From assembly GCA_963556145.1 (NCBI GenBank), contig OY744467.1, forward strand, positions 1,674,001-1,738,000: DNA of 64,000 nt, given 5' to 3'. Origin of the DNA: Hygrocybe punicea. Lineage: Eukaryota > Basidiomycota > Agaricomycetes > Agaricales > Hygrophoraceae. The position numbers and the translations under genes are program-made. Below are positions 34,794 through 47,135 of this stretch, piece after piece (position 1 is the first letter of the stretch; each line of letters begins with the position of its first letter). Below the pieces are notes generated by a model, which saw only the letters and a list, made by a program, of their open reading frames with translations, was not told the origin of the DNA and made no database searches.

Positions 34794-37700
34794 TTGACAG
34801 GTGGGGCCTGTGATATTTGGCAAAGGGTTCTTTCTGCAAAAGCCAATGACCCAAACAACACAGCAGCAGCTGTCGATATTCTATTTACACCATCTCCTTG
34901 CTCACACCATCGTCGTCAACAAAGGAAGATGCCTGTTGCAGCTTCTTCTCACAACCAACCCAACTTATCCCCTCCTGGCAGCCCAATCACACCAATTCGA
35001 CAAGTCACATTCCGATTACCATCAAGTTCTCCCAGTGATGATCCCTTCACCTCACTTTCACCTCCACAAGCCTCCACTTCACATCAACCTTCACTCCCAC
35101 TCTTTGACCTAGCAACTACTACATCCATGCCCCCACCAATGTCACCAGTGTCAATGTCCAGCTCTAAGTCTAGTGGGTCAGAATCCAACCATAACCCATA
35201 GCCACCTGCAGCAAATATGGCAACTCATTCATCACAAACAAATGGTCCTGCAGGCAACAAGTCTTGTCATGTCACATCGGATGTGTGGACTTTCTTTGAA
35301 AAGCTGGGAAACCAGTATAGTTGCATGTTCTGTGGGTATGTGTTTCCACATCCTAGTTATTATATGATGCTGAATGTCTTAAATAGAAATATCCATGCAA
35401 TGAATCCAAGCTATAATATTACCAAATTTAGTGTCAAGACATCCACTGGAACTATTTGCTGTCACTTGATAGAGGAACACATGAATGTTTGGGTGTCTGG
35501 TTGTGATGAGTTGGGCATCAATATAAAGGCAAAGAGTGCCCAGGCTGCCCTGGATGGATATCGAAAGGGTAAAGGGCAATCAACAGGACAGATGCTGCAA
35601 GAATAGACACTGTACTTGAGGGAAGCTTTCATTGACACAATCATTGAGTTCATTGTTGGTGATGATCAGGTATATTTTTTGATTATTTTATGTTCCTGTA
35701 TTGATGAGATATCATTATTTTAGTCAATCAATGTTGTCAAATCACTGAATCTGCATGCAATTTTCCTCATGCTTGAGAAGAACTTTGGAAGTCAGATATT
35801 CCTGGTAGGACTACAATCTGTAAATGCATTGAAGAGATGCTTGAAGAACATTTAGATCAACTAAGTAAAGACATGCAGGTCAGAGCGGCTGCTACCTGCA
35901 TTTGGCTATACTTGTTAATAAAGGAACAGCACTCATTAGGGAAGATTTCATTCACAATGGATATGTGGTCCAATCCAAATCGTTCTCCTTTCATGGCCAT
36001 CATGGCTCATTGGATCCAATTGCATACTGAAGAAACCTCCAGTGGCCATCAATACATTCTCAGATTACGTTCTGACTTGGTGTGATTTCATCGTGTTCCT
36101 GGGGGACATGATGGTGAGCATCTTGCCCATGTATTCATATACATTACTGATCAGCTTAAGATTACTCACAAGGTATTCAATATTCAAAGTTTCTTCGTAT
36201 TCTCATTGACCCTCATCCTCTCAGATTGGATGGATTACCCTCGACAATGCCTCAAACAATGATACATTTATGGCCATATTAGAGTGTGAACTTTGGCGAC
36301 AGAAAATCAAATTTGACAAAATCAAGTGTTGAATTAGGTAGGTGACATGATATTGTTGCTGCACCATAAGTACTAATACTCTTTACCTCCAGATGTTTCC
36401 CTCACATCGTCAACCTTGCCTGCAAGGCTGTGCTAGCGGCAATCACCAATCTCGACTATGTGGCTGAAACTGCTGATGACTTTACCCTGCAAACTTCTTG
36501 GAAGGGATTGACTGAGATCCAATTGCAACATATATTAATTTATACTAGATCCGATCATCTTCTCTGTGCCGACAGTAATTTTCATCCTTGTTTGAGAGAT
36601 TAGAGCAGAAGGAACTTCAGCTTCTGTGTGACATGGAAGTGAGGTGGTCTTCAACATTACTCATGATTGAACGAGCCATTGATCTTCAAGAGGTATTTTT
36701 TATTTTTTATTTTCATGGCCAATATTTGATGTGGTTATCTAGGTTCTTGACACCTTCCTTGAAAGCCAGGAATTTTCTGAACTGCACAAGTTCAAGCTCT
36801 ATAATTCCAACTGGAACACTCTTCAAAATTTTTAATCTATTCTCCAGGTGAGTGTATTTGATTGTTTCTTTTCTATATAATGTATTATCATTGTCAGATT
36901 CCACATGTCTTCCAACAAATGTTATCACATGAGAAGACTCCAACACTATGTCATGCCGTACCTGCATTTGAAGCGATGCTCAATGTCTGGAAAGTACATC
37001 AAGAGCAGAATCCAGAAACTTCTGAAATTGTCCAGAAGGGGATCAACAAACTTGAATTATATAGTAGCTGAACAGACATAGTCCCTGCTTATACACTGGC
37101 CATGAGTCTGTATCTAACTAATTTTTTGCTTTAGCTGATGGTTTTTTTCCAGTTCTGGATCCATCCATCAAATTGACGTGGCTCGAGGAGTACATGCCAG
37201 AGCAAGTTGATTGGGCCAAAGATTTATTTATTAATGCCGTACGTACCAATAATATTTCTGCTTTTATCAGCTGAATTACTCTATCTTACATAACTTCACC
37301 CATATGACCCTACTACTCAAACTGAGGACCCTATAGTAAATGCAGAACCACCTGCAGTCCTGCCATGTCCCACTGTGAGAGATATCCTTAGCCTCAACTG
37401 TAATCAAGGCCTCAACTGTAATCAAACTTACTCAGTTGTATAATGGACAATAGAAGTTGAGGCCACAGCTTACCTTTGCAATACACAGCCAACAACAAAG
37501 AGTCTGATATACTGGCAGGTATGTGATGCTGATGACAGATGTATCCATTTCATGCTAAATATAGTTGGATAAGGAAAATCAACTTCGCTATTCAAGAATT
37601 TTTTCTCTCATCATGGACATTTTACTGATACAAGCATTGGCAGTGCCTTGTGAAAGAGTGTTTTCATCAAGCAAGGAAACTATGACTGTACAATGGAATC

Positions 37701-38704
37701 ACATTTTGCCTGAATTACAGCCGTTTTTAATGATCTTGGCACTTTTTGAAAAATTTTGATTAAAAGAAATGATATGGACTTAGTGAAATTTTCTGTGCTC
37801 TATCTTGTATCTCATGAAATACTGCATGGATTAACATGGTTATAGAGGGAAAGTTGTACTATTTCTTAAGGGCTATCTACTTCTATAACTACATTTGGAC
37901 AATATTTAGTATTTGGTGACTTGTTGATGAAACAAAAGGTAAACCAGTACTTTTTGATACCCAAAATGACATTGTCAAATTATAGCATCAAATGAGCTCC
38001 TATAAAAAGATTGTAGAGAGAACTTTGTTCACTTTTGCAAGGGCTAAAAGTACATATACCGTGTTTTCTTTGTTTTTGTCCTTTGAGGCAATATTTCATT
38101 TGTGCTATATTTGTCCATGTTACACTTGAAACGCCACAAGAATCATGATTACAAGCTCAAAGGACAAAAATAAAGAAAAACATGGTATCTGTACTTTTAG
38201 TCCTTGAAAAAGTGAACAAATTTCTCTCTACAATCTTTTTCATAGGAGCTCATTTGATGCCATAATTTGACAATGTCATTTTGGGTGTCAAAAAGTACTG
38301 GTTTACTTTTGTTTCATCTATAAGTCACCAAATACTAAATATTGTCCAAATGTAGTTATGGAAGTCAATAGCCCTTAGGAAACAGTACAACTTTCCCTCT
38401 ATAACCATGTTAATCCATATAGTATTTCATGAGATACAAGGTAGAGCACAGAAAATTTCACTAAGTCCATATCGTTTCTTTTAATCAAAATTTTTCCAAA
38501 AGTGCCAAGATCATTAAAAACAGCTGTAATAGAAGCTCTTCAACTTTTGAAGTATTCCATTTGGCACAGAAGAGGTCTCAATTTTATGGATGGTCTGGAT
38601 TGGGGTCAGGAGCTTCATGAGTTGGAGACTTACGATGATGCACAGATACAGCCCCCAGAAGATGTCAACTCATTCATTCAGTCTCTTACAGAAAAACTTC
38701 AGTA
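34794..38704 (+). pseudogene. hAT transposase with BED zinc finger, decayed
   Basis: Pieces in order on +: a Ser/Pro-rich N-terminus; a BED-type finger (VWTFFEKL, CMFCGY, CHLIEEH near 35280-35480); GKISFTMDMWSNPN (first catalytic Asp, near 35940); GWITLDNASNNDTF (second Asp, near 36228); FPHIVNLACKAVL; a block ending MEVRWSSTLLMIERAI (near 36630); and the C-terminal dimerisation region ALAVPCERVFSSSKETMT (near 37630), continued after the foldback by IEALQLLKYSI (near 38530). This is the standard hAT order. Introns, stops and frame changes separate the pieces. Removing the foldback plus one TA makes PEL continue into IEALQ in frame. The gene is too decayed to give active enzyme. Confidence 0.85.
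37718..38526. mobile_element. Foldback MITE copy 2, 809 bp
   Basis: Inverted arms of about 355 bp with outer ends CAGCCGTTTTTAATGATC and its near complement, flanked by TA (37716-37717 and 38527-38528). Same family and almost the same length as 21418-22227. It lies inside the last exon of the hAT transposase. The arms are diverged from copy 1 but share long blocks, including GTACATATACCGTGTTTTC. Confidence 0.9.
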
Positions 38705-38824
38705 GAAATAAAAAAATTATTATAAAACAAGGGACACAAGAACATCACATAAATAATGTGGTCAACATGGATGGTAAAAAAAATGTACACAATACAAAAA
38801 AAAAAAAGAAACAAGACCAACAAA

Positions 38825-40965
38825 CTACGGAAATGTCTTGTCTTCTATGAACCGGCCCGCTATCTCATGTATCTTCTGAGCCAAATGCAGTGACCTTCCA
38901 TGCCTCAGAAGGGATTCATACCACTTTCCAGCAGTCCGACATGGGGCCTTGTTCTGCTGGAGGAGTTTGAGATGTTTCTGAAACCAGTCCTCGGAAGTGG
39001 GAGTCCAGTGGCCAACATTGAAAAGGCTCTTCTGCAAAGTTGAGTGCTTTGGCCATTGAAGGGGATTCCACGTTCCACAAGATACCGAACAGCTTCTGTG
39101 ATATCCCTACATGAACGGAGGCATTGAGCGGTGACCGGACTATCTACTGTAAGCAGCCAATCAATATTCACAGTAGCACTCGTGGATCTGACAAAATATA
39201 TATTTTGCTCTCTATTGTCCATCATCTCCCTCCGCTCAATTGTCAGATAATGTTCCTGTCATTCATGCAATGGAAAATGGCTTGACAAACTGGGATCCCA
39301 TGGCATAGCTGATAACCTGTCTACTGGTCCATCAATCAGACATGTGATGAAGTCGAAGATTGGGCCCTTGTATTTAGTAGCCACTTGAGGGTGAGGGTCC
39401 TGCAAAATATTAAGGGTCCAGTCCCATTTGGTATTTAATGGCCTAGGACCCTCAGTGTAGGTGGTGTCATCCCAATTGAATCCAAAGCAATCATAAAGAT
39501 GGCAGTCAAGGGTAGTCACAAATTTAGGAGTAGCGGCATTCATGTGGCAACCGCTGACACCATGAATGGACAGCACATCTTACTGCCAGTGTTCTGCAGG
39601 ACGTGGACTTGCAGGTATTGTTTGGCTATGGATTTGATCAGTGGGTTGCCTCGCCTCACCTTCTTCCAAGGCGGGATCGTCATATTCACCATTGTAGTCA
39701 TTGTTACTGAATGGGTCTTTGTTGTCTGGCACGTTGGGGTTAAATTTGGTATAGACATCCTGTTCCCTATCAAAGGCATTATATCGCATATGTTCCAGTG
39801 GCTTTTCTTGCCACAGATCTTCTATCTCTCTAAAATTGGCTCTCATTCTGAGGTGAAAGCCATCCATTTCCAGCCAGCAGAAGACAGTGGCCCCTCTCTT
39901 CCCCAGTGCACAAAAGTGTTCACCTTCCTTCTGACCAGCCAAGTGAGTGGCTGTTTCTTGTGCAGTCTCCATAGCAGCAATTTTCTCATGGCATACTGCT
40001 TGTTGAATAAAGAATTCCTGCCAAGTTTCTCCAAGTTTCTGGCGAGAGCCTGGATTTTGCTTAGGGAACTTGTTGGGGAGGATGTTACATCAGTGGTAGG
40101 GCTAGGTGGTGGCGGAGACAACTGCTCCAACTGCCACTGCTGGCAGGCAGCCTGGACTTGTGCATTATTAGGCAAGTAGTTTGCCACCTCAGATTTGGGT
40201 GATACACATAGGGGCTTGTTGAGGGTGCTCCATACAAACCAGATAGGGATATGGACTCTGATGAGTCTTGGGATGTGCGCCAACCATTTGCATTGATGCA
40301 CATCGATGACCACACCTACTCTCAGAATGCTGTTGGTGAAGTCAGTGATTGGTGAATCCTGTAGTTGCTGGACCCACTCTGGGTGGACCTTGGTTTTGCT
40401 AGTGAGTATCTTCACCCAGTTGGGGTCATCACCATATGGGACATAGCTGGCTGTGAAAAATGAGATGGCCATCGAACACAGTCCCATCAACAGTATAAAA
40501 ACATCTCAGGACTTCATGGCACACTTTTTGGCTGACTGTACACATGTATGAATGTAGAGGTAGCCATATGTATGAGGGACAGGGAAACATCTGTATTCAA
40601 GTGGAAAAAAGGCACCCAGGGCTTTTCCCAGTAATTCCTGAGCAACCACAGAGAGAGGTTTTGAGATTGTGCCATTTTTCTCAGGTAGCAGCTGATAATT
40701 GGAACCCACCACGGATGTGTTTGATATGTAGCAACTTGTAATCACAGACTAGATGCTGTATTAATGGGTGATCCCATCATACTGAATGGGGCACAAATGG
40801 GAGCTGTGGAAGATTGTTGCAGGCCCAATTCATTGTATAGGTCCACTCTGGCCCTGGATCATCACAGTCAAAATTGTGGTAACTGGGGAAGGCAGCTAAG
40901 GGATCCGCATTTGGGGAGGTGATTACAAAGTTGTTAAGGATGAAGGTTTTGAAGGTCAATGACAT
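38825..40965 (-). pseudogene. Antisense accessory gene in the hAT element, orphan family
   Basis: Minus-strand pieces in order: DCDDPGPEWTYTMNWACNNLP (near 40850); RVGVVIDVHQCKWLAHIPRL with IPIWFVW (near 40250); a Pro/Ser linker; KRGATVFCWLEMDGFHLRMR (near 39870); DCHLYDCFGFNWDD with DWTLNILQDP (near 39450); and IDWLLTVDSP with VERGIPFNGQS (near 39120). I recall this order from large repeated proteins of mushrooms with no known function. The pieces lie in different frames, separated by probable introns and some damage. It lies head to tail against the hAT transposase, on the other strand. Confidence 0.4.
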
Positions 40966-41039
40966 CTGACAGCAGTATTTGGGTTAATAGAATAGGTGCA
41001 AAAAAAAAGGTACACACAGATATGAATGCAAAGGAGCGG

Positions 41040-41205
41040 TGGAGAGGTACCAAGGTACCTCTCCGGGGGCTCACGCAGGACTCGAGAGGTAAGACGGGAT
41101 GGATAGGATGATGATGGACTGACTACTACATCAGGAAGGCTACTAACTAGGTCAACCGTGGGAGCCAAGTCACGTGACTGGCTAGGTCCCACTACTCCAG
41201 CGGTG
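41040..41205 (-). repeat. Diverged LTR remnant of the same short LTR family
   Basis: The complement reads TAGTGGGACCTAGCCAGTC, CACGTGAC, CTCCCACGGTTG and TCTCGAG...CC. This follows the order of motifs in the 157-bp LTR at 55677 (CATCACGTGACC, TCCCACGGTTGG, CCCGAGAGG). Confidence 0.5.
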
Positions 41206-41219
41206 AAAGATGGAGTCAA

Positions 41220-41640
41220 AGAGCTTGCTGATTCTCTGTATGGGCCAATGAGAATAGATTGACCAATGGGAGCACCTGAGCCCAGGCCAATGGGCACATG
41301 GAGCTCACTGATACTCAGTACAGGCAAATGAGAATGGCTAGAGTGATGGGAGCACCTGAGCCAAGATGCGCCTGGAGGCTAGAGCTTGCTTGTACTTTGT
41401 ACAGATGAGTGAGAATGGAATGAAGGAGTCTTGGAGGCCAAGAAGTTAGGGCATGTCTGAGCCAAGACAAACAACAATGGAATGCAGGAGTCTCTGAGCC
41501 AAGAGGTTATGGCACATCTGAGCCAAGATAAAAGCTCTCTTGTACTTTGTACAGGTGAATGATGAGTTGGAGGAATGCTCACTTGTACTTTGCACAGGTG
41601 AGCAATGAACAAAATGGTAAATACAAATAATGGACCTGCC
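41220..41640. repeat. Irregular tandem repeat with TTGTACTTTGTACAG units
   Basis: Several copies of GAGCTTGC, TTGTACTTTG(T/C)ACAG and GAGTGAGAATGG alternate with GGGAGCACCTGAGCC and AGGCCAATG(A/G)G. The spacing is irregular, between about 60 and 110 bp. No coding potential. Confidence 0.5.
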
Positions 41641-41790
41641 CACCTGGGTCACCTGACAAATTTCCTTTTTTGGACAGTTAGCTGCAGCTTAGCCATTGCC
41701 ACAATGGTGCAGTCCAGCTAACAACCCATATATGTGTTAACTGTTGTTAGCTGTAGCCGAGCTGAGCCGGACTGAGCTGTGGCAACACTA

Positions 41791-42520
41791 ATAAGCACTT
41801 GTCATATTGGGGCTAACATTCATTGTGTGCATGTCAAGTTGGGTGGAACATCACTGACCTGCTGAAGTGGGTCATCTCTGGGATGCTTGTTTGCTCAAGG
41901 AGGTGTTGGAACGGGAATCCTGAACCAGGGGAGGGGGTTGGGGGGTCCAGCCAGAGGCCTTAAATTTCTTTCCTATTTGAGTTGAAAAGTGCCCTAAAAT
42001 GGGCATAGCACAACTAAGAGGCACTTTTGGTAATGTAGACAACTTCAACCACCATTGAAGCAGCCACTCATGGGTCAATACATCATAATAAAAGTTTATT
42101 TACTTATCACTGTGATGGTAAAGCAGAAGAGGTATGAGTTCAGCTTTGATGTTGGGCATGCCTGCTCAGCCCACGGATGATACAACTACAGCCATTGCTG
42201 ATGATGCAACATCAGACCAAGAAGCACCAACCAGAGATACTCGAATGCGATGTGTACAAACAAAGTGACATGTGATTCTTGAAGGGTGCATCTGTGGTGA
42301 AGTTGTCTCAGGGGTGGGGAAGGCATCTGGCTTGGCCTTGTCTGCAAAACTCCAGGCTGCGAGACTGTTTGTGTAAGAGTTCTCATTCCTGTATATGATT
42401 TGACCTACTCTGGGCTGACATTGCTAGTTTCATCTTGCATGCTTGAACTATGATTTTGCTCCATGAAACTGGGTGTGTCCAAGCTGCAAACCAAATGGTA
42501 ACAAGTGGCACCGCTAATAG
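41791..42520. other. No gene recognised between the hAT and IS630-like elements
   Basis: Ordinary composition with short unsupported open frames. No repeats shared with the rest of the window. Confidence 0.4.
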
Positions 42521-42916
42521 TATATATTATTGCCATTTTCAGTAAGGTTGGCAGAGCTTGAAATCCACCAAAATCTGCCGAAACCCCCCCCCCCTAGCTC
42601 ATGAGATGAATATCTCGATAACTACAGCAGCTACAAAGAAATCATGGATAGGTACATGATCCCCTCATCAAGGGCTATGCAGCCCCACAGTTTTTGGAGT
42701 GATTTGATGCATTTTTCATAGGGTAGGATAGTGCAGCCTGTATATACAGTTTTTCTACAATAGCTAATTGCAGTGCCATTCAAAATACATGTTTATCATC
42801 TCAGAACGTGTATAGGGTCCATAGTTATGAGGTGCCACTGGACAAGTGTTGCAGGTATGCAATGTCAGCACTTGAGCATGGGAGTTCTTGCTCACAACCA
42901 ACAGCATGCCCCATGG

Positions 42917-44965
42917 GTGTGCGATTTCAGACGATTCAAGGCAAATCATTGTGAAGATGGCATCCTCTCTATCTGTAGACAAAATCATACAACTCTCCAG
43001 CATACCCAAGTGAACAGTCAAATGAGTTCTGGCCTGTTTCAAATGCAATGGTGCTGTTGCACACAACAAGCCACCCCTGCATCTCCTCGGTGCATCTTGG
43101 GTGCTTTCACTAGAGAACATTCAGGTGAGTATCTGTTTCTGAGGACTACATGACAGTTTTTGACCAGCTCTGCCCAGTTCATTGAAGGGACAATCCGGTT
43201 CAGGCCAGATGCATACCTTGATGAATTGAGAGACACCATATAACAAAGGATGGGCAAGATGGTATCTCTAGCAACAACATGACATGTGCTGACAAGAGCT
43301 GGCTTTACAATGAAGAAGGTGTGTGTCTACTGCCTGTTTGCAACTTGAGACTAGATGTGGTGCTCACCTCACTCAGTTGACGAAAAATGCTCTCAAGCAC
43401 AATGAGGGGGTCTGCCATATGTACCACTACACATTTGGCACCTTGTACACTGCAGATCAGGCCGTTTTTGTGGATGAAAGTTCATTTGATCATCGGATGG
43501 AGATACAAGGATGGGCCTGAGTGTTATCTGGCAAATCTGCTGTCAGGAAGGCATTTTTCATTTGGGGCAAACAGTATGTATATCGGACATTCATTGATTG
43601 AAAGGCCTAACATTTGCTACAGGTATTCTCTACTGCCAGTGCTTTCTCTTGATGGTGTCATCGCCGCAGACCTGCTCAAAGGATCCTTCACAACGCAAAC
43701 CTTTCTTGGTTTCATTTGTGTGACTCTCAAAAGGATGAACCCCTTTCCTGGAAAAAACTCTGTACTCATAATGGACAATGCATGGTGTAGAGACTCAATG
43801 TTCCCCTGAGTCCATATCGCCGATATAACACGAATCCAGACAAACCCAACGCCTCCAAACGATTCCCATTCCAACCTGACATAACCTGACGTGATGTGAC
43901 CCAATGTGACCAATGTGACCCAACATATGCCACTTTGTCATGGCCGCTTTTGGACCGAATCCAGCAGCCTCATAAGCCATGGAGTACCAATTCTAGGAGA
44001 CGGATCTCATCGGACGTGATTCCTGACTTCGGACTTGCCTTATATACGCATCCCCTCATCCTTTCAGAGATATGTAGGACATTTCACATCTTTTCATGAA
44101 TATTCATTTTCCCCTCCATTTTCCTGTCTTCGTCACATCACAATACCCCTCTTTACAACCCCATTCCAACTTTTCTTTGTAGTTTTCCATCAGCCAAAAT
44201 AGACATGTCCGAAAGTACACTACTCACTCATGTACTATAAAAACGGTCCCTGATGACCGTACAAAAAAAGATACCCTTAGTCCCCATTTCCATATAGTCA
44301 GAATCATGTTCTAATCCCTTTAAATGCTTGTCCTCGTAAACCCTTAGACTTTTATAGTTCACTTCGTTGTCCTTATTGTTGTTCCATTATTCATTCATCA
44401 TTTCTGACCTGACCTGACCCAACCCACTGTATCCGACATCATTGGGTTCATTTTTATTTGTCCGTTTTCAGTCCATTCATCACCAGCTTTGTTATTATTT
44501 GTCCAGTTTTACATGGCGGCTTTACATTTTACTTATATTTCACCTTTTACTTATATTTCTGACACTGATTATCCACTGTCATTTTTACGCTGACACCCTA
44601 GGTTAGGATCTAATCTTCCGAAGCCACCCTGAACCCACATCTACAACAGATTCACTGGCATCCCACAATCGTTGAAACAATTTGTGAAAGGTTTGTTTGC
44701 ATTGCTCTCACCCTCCTTCCTTGTGCTCAAGTCTTTGTGAAACAGTGGCTGCCAAATCTTATATTTACCTGCATACTCACCTGACTTCAATCCCATTGAA
44801 CTTGCCTTCTCCAAGATCAAAGCCCATGTTCATCACTATGGTAACATTGCTTGGGGAGAAGAGGGTATAGATGCTACAGATGTGTACACATTCCTTTACG
44901 AGGCTGCATTTTCTGTTACCCCCCATGATGCTGCTAGCTGGTATCACCATTGTGGATATATCTGA
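42917..44965 (+). pseudogene. IS630/Tc1-like transposase, decayed by stops and an insertion
   Basis: From about 42930 the frame reads AISDDSRQIIVKMASSLSVD, then IIQLSSIPK, a stop, TVK, a stop, VLACF. This is a paired helix-turn-helix with two stops where Arg (CGA) is expected. Further on: IRFRPDAYLDELRDTI, GFTMKK, FVDESSFD (first Asp), a block with LPVLSLDGVIAADLLKGSF, NSVLIMDNA (second Asp), the insertion 43783-44648, then [34 protein letters not shown] (last acidic residue) and [10 protein letters not shown] with stop. Several short introns seem present. Motif order is standard for the family. The TGA stops fit CpG deamination. Confidence 0.8.
43783..44648. mobile_element. LTR-like insertion in the transposase, 866 bp
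   Basis: It separates MDNA from QIHWHP, which are adjacent in the family. The ends TGGTGTAGA and TCTACAACA are imperfect inverted repeats with TG..CA termini. No clean target duplication is visible. It contains repeated (A/T)TGTGACCCAA motifs near 43890-43925 and no coding region. Probably a solo LTR. Confidence 0.45.
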
Positions 44966-45102
44966 TCACTGTCTGGACATGTACACACTGTATTCCAAAT
45001 ATGTTCTTTGTATGACTGCAATTGTATTGTTGTCATTTCCCTCAACATCACAGCAAAAGACAGTCCATTTCTCAAATGCAACATGACAAGACAACATATT
45101 TA

Positions 45103-46786
45103 CTAGGAATGAAGCTTCTTTGATCTTTCCAATGCCATCGCATTGTCTTTGGCAAACCAGATAAGGCGAGATGCCATACCAAACTCCATGTTTCCAACCT
45201 GGGCTAGCTCTGCAGCCATCAAAGAAATGATGTCCTCAATGGTGAATAACTTGTGTGTGTTGACAAGAGTGTTCACAAATTTTGTGTACTGTTTGCCATG
45301 CTTGTTCCATGTTCCATTTGCTTTGAGTTCTTCAAGCCACACCTGCAATCTGGGGTAGTCAATTGGCGGTCCTGTTGGACTGCATTTCAATGGCAGCACA
45401 CTGTGGCATAGTGGTGGTGATGGGGTATTGGAACTTGACCTATGTACATGTTGGTGATCACAGCCATGATGCATCTGATTGTTGGTGAAAGTACCACCAA
45501 ACATCATCATCATCATCTGAGCCCATTGCAGGGGTTCAGACGACGACTGCTGGAGCACAGGTTGTGCAACACCGACTGCAATAGGGGCCAGTTGGGTTAC
45601 CTGCACAATTTTTCAGCTGTGATTGTCATACACATTTGTCAGTAAGTTTCAGCTGCTCCAGAGGGGAATCAATCATTGTGCAGTGCCATGCCTATGCACA
45701 GAACAGTGAGTGAAGGAAGAAGCATGGCATGGGGTTTATACCAGTAGTGAGGCCCAGATGGTCAGGTCTTCATAAGTATACTGATAATGCTTGCCATTCG
45801 ACTGAATGAAGCAGGCATTTCCATGCTCCTGGCACTTGTGGTGCTCCTCAATGAGGGCCACGAGTTCAGCTTCACTATCTTGTTTCAATGATGGAACCAG
45901 CTCAGCAACCGCTCCAGATTTTGCAGAACCATTTTTTTTCCCAGCTGACTGTCTCAACAATGTAAGAAATGGGTCAATTGAGCACTGAGTGAATGAACCT
46001 TGTCCACTTTTTCAGTTGTGTCCACAATCTGGACAGTGAATGGTTTGACCTTCCCTTTGCCCTTGTTCTTCACCTTCTGCTCATCAATGTACTACCAGAC
46101 ATTGTTGATAAGGTTTCGGAAAGCTTCTTCATCTTCAAGTAGTTTGGCAGTTGGCTTGCTGGTCCTAGGTGCCTTCCAGGGCAGGATATACCCAATTTTA
46201 GACCAGTGAACAATGCTCGTCTCCATTTTGTCTGTGACATGGGTGAGAAATTTAGCAAATGCAATGTCAGACTTGATTGTCAGGTTGTGGAACGCATTTT
46301 TGTAAGGGATTTCAAATGTAATCTCAATTTCAGGGCCTACCAAAAAAAAGTTAGCAGAATGATGGTAGCAAAGAGTGGAAGAAAAGCGAATGGGTGTCAA
46401 TATCACCATCAGTCTCCTCCTTATTCTCATCATCAAAAAGCCTACCAGTCTTCTCAAACAGCTCATCATCAATTGCAAGGTTGTCCACATGGTCAGCATC
46501 AAAAAGACTGAGGTTTCCTTCCTCAAAGATGTCTGTCTCGGTATCAATGTTTTCTTCTGCAGGTTCTTCCATAAACTTGGGAAGATTTGACTTTGCAGTG
46601 GGCCAAGGACGAGGGCAAGGACATTGTGGGGTTGATGTAGCAACTTTGGAGGGGTTTGTGGCCTTTCTCTTACCAGTATTACGGGCCTTAGCAGAGGCTC
46701 ACTTGGCGGCAGCTTGCTTTGATGCCATGCATCCAGGAGAAGGCATCACAGATGATGATGGTGATACTCCCATGCTCAAGCACTGA
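45103..46786 (-). pseudogene. Second gene of the IS630-like element (SAM-like C-terminus)
   Basis: From the ATG near 46776 the minus strand reads MGVSPSSSVMPSPG, a basic stretch with one TGA, and an acidic stretch (FEEGNLSLFDADHVDNL). An intron ending TTTGGTAG follows, then EIEITFEIPYKNAF and ETSIVHWSKIGYILPW, a TAG, YIDEQKVKNKGKGKVKPFTV, another intron, EAELVALIEEHHKCQEHGNA, and HYQYTYEDLTIWASLL. The last exons end with IDYPRLQVWLEELKANGTW, KHGKQY, IISLMAAELAQVG and MASRLIWFAKD. The C-terminal block resembles SAM-type helical domains. I recall relatives as multi-copy hypothetical proteins of mushrooms. Two in-frame stops show decay. A role as accessory factor of transposition is inference from position only. 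Confidence 0.55.
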
Positions 46787-47135
46787 TGTTGCATCCTGGC
46801 AACACTTGTCCAGTGGCACCTCAAAACTATGGGGCTGCCTCAATACACCCTATGCAGATGTTCTGAGATGATAAACATGTATTTTGAATGGCACTGCAAT
46901 TAGTTATTGTAGAAATACTGTATATACAGGGTGCACTATCCTACCCTATGAAAAATGCATCAAATCACTCCGAAAATGGTGGAGCTGCATAGCCCTTGAT
47001 GAGGGGATCACGTACCTATCCACGATTTCTTTGTAGCTGCTGTAGTTATTGTCTCGCGAGCTAGGGGGGTTTTCAGCAGATTTTGGTGGACTTCAAGCTC
47101 CACCAACCTTTCTGAAAATGGCAATAAATATACAC

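Larger units (their letters stand above)
28483..41790. mobile_element. hAT element, decayed and expanded by nested insertions
   Basis: The left end TAGTGTTGCCATGGCTC matches the inverted right end TAGTGTTGCCACAGCTC. The subterminal regions of both ends are rich in GGCTAAGC/AGCC motifs. The interior contains a dead hAT transposase in the expected orientation, an LTR element, a MITE and a foldback. The flanking 8 bases (AGCATGAG and ATAAGCAC) do not match, so the target duplication has decayed or the two ends come from different copies. CpG is strongly depleted across the interior. Confidence 0.55.
42521..47135. mobile_element. IS630/Tc1-like element with ~370-bp inverted repeats and two opposed genes
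   Basis: The left repeat (42521 to about 42890) and right repeat (about 46750 to 47135) are inverted copies of each other. Shared blocks include TATTGCCATTTTCAG, CCACCAAAATCTGC and GATGCATTTTTCATAGGGTAGG. Between them are a + strand transposase (42917-44965) and a minus-strand second gene (45103-46786), tail to tail. Both have in-frame stops but remain alignable end to end. The exact outer ends and a TA duplication could not be fixed. Confidence 0.75.

Noticed and set aside
28475..41798. 8-bp duplication around the large hAT element
   Set aside because: AGCATGAG and ATAAGCAC do not match.
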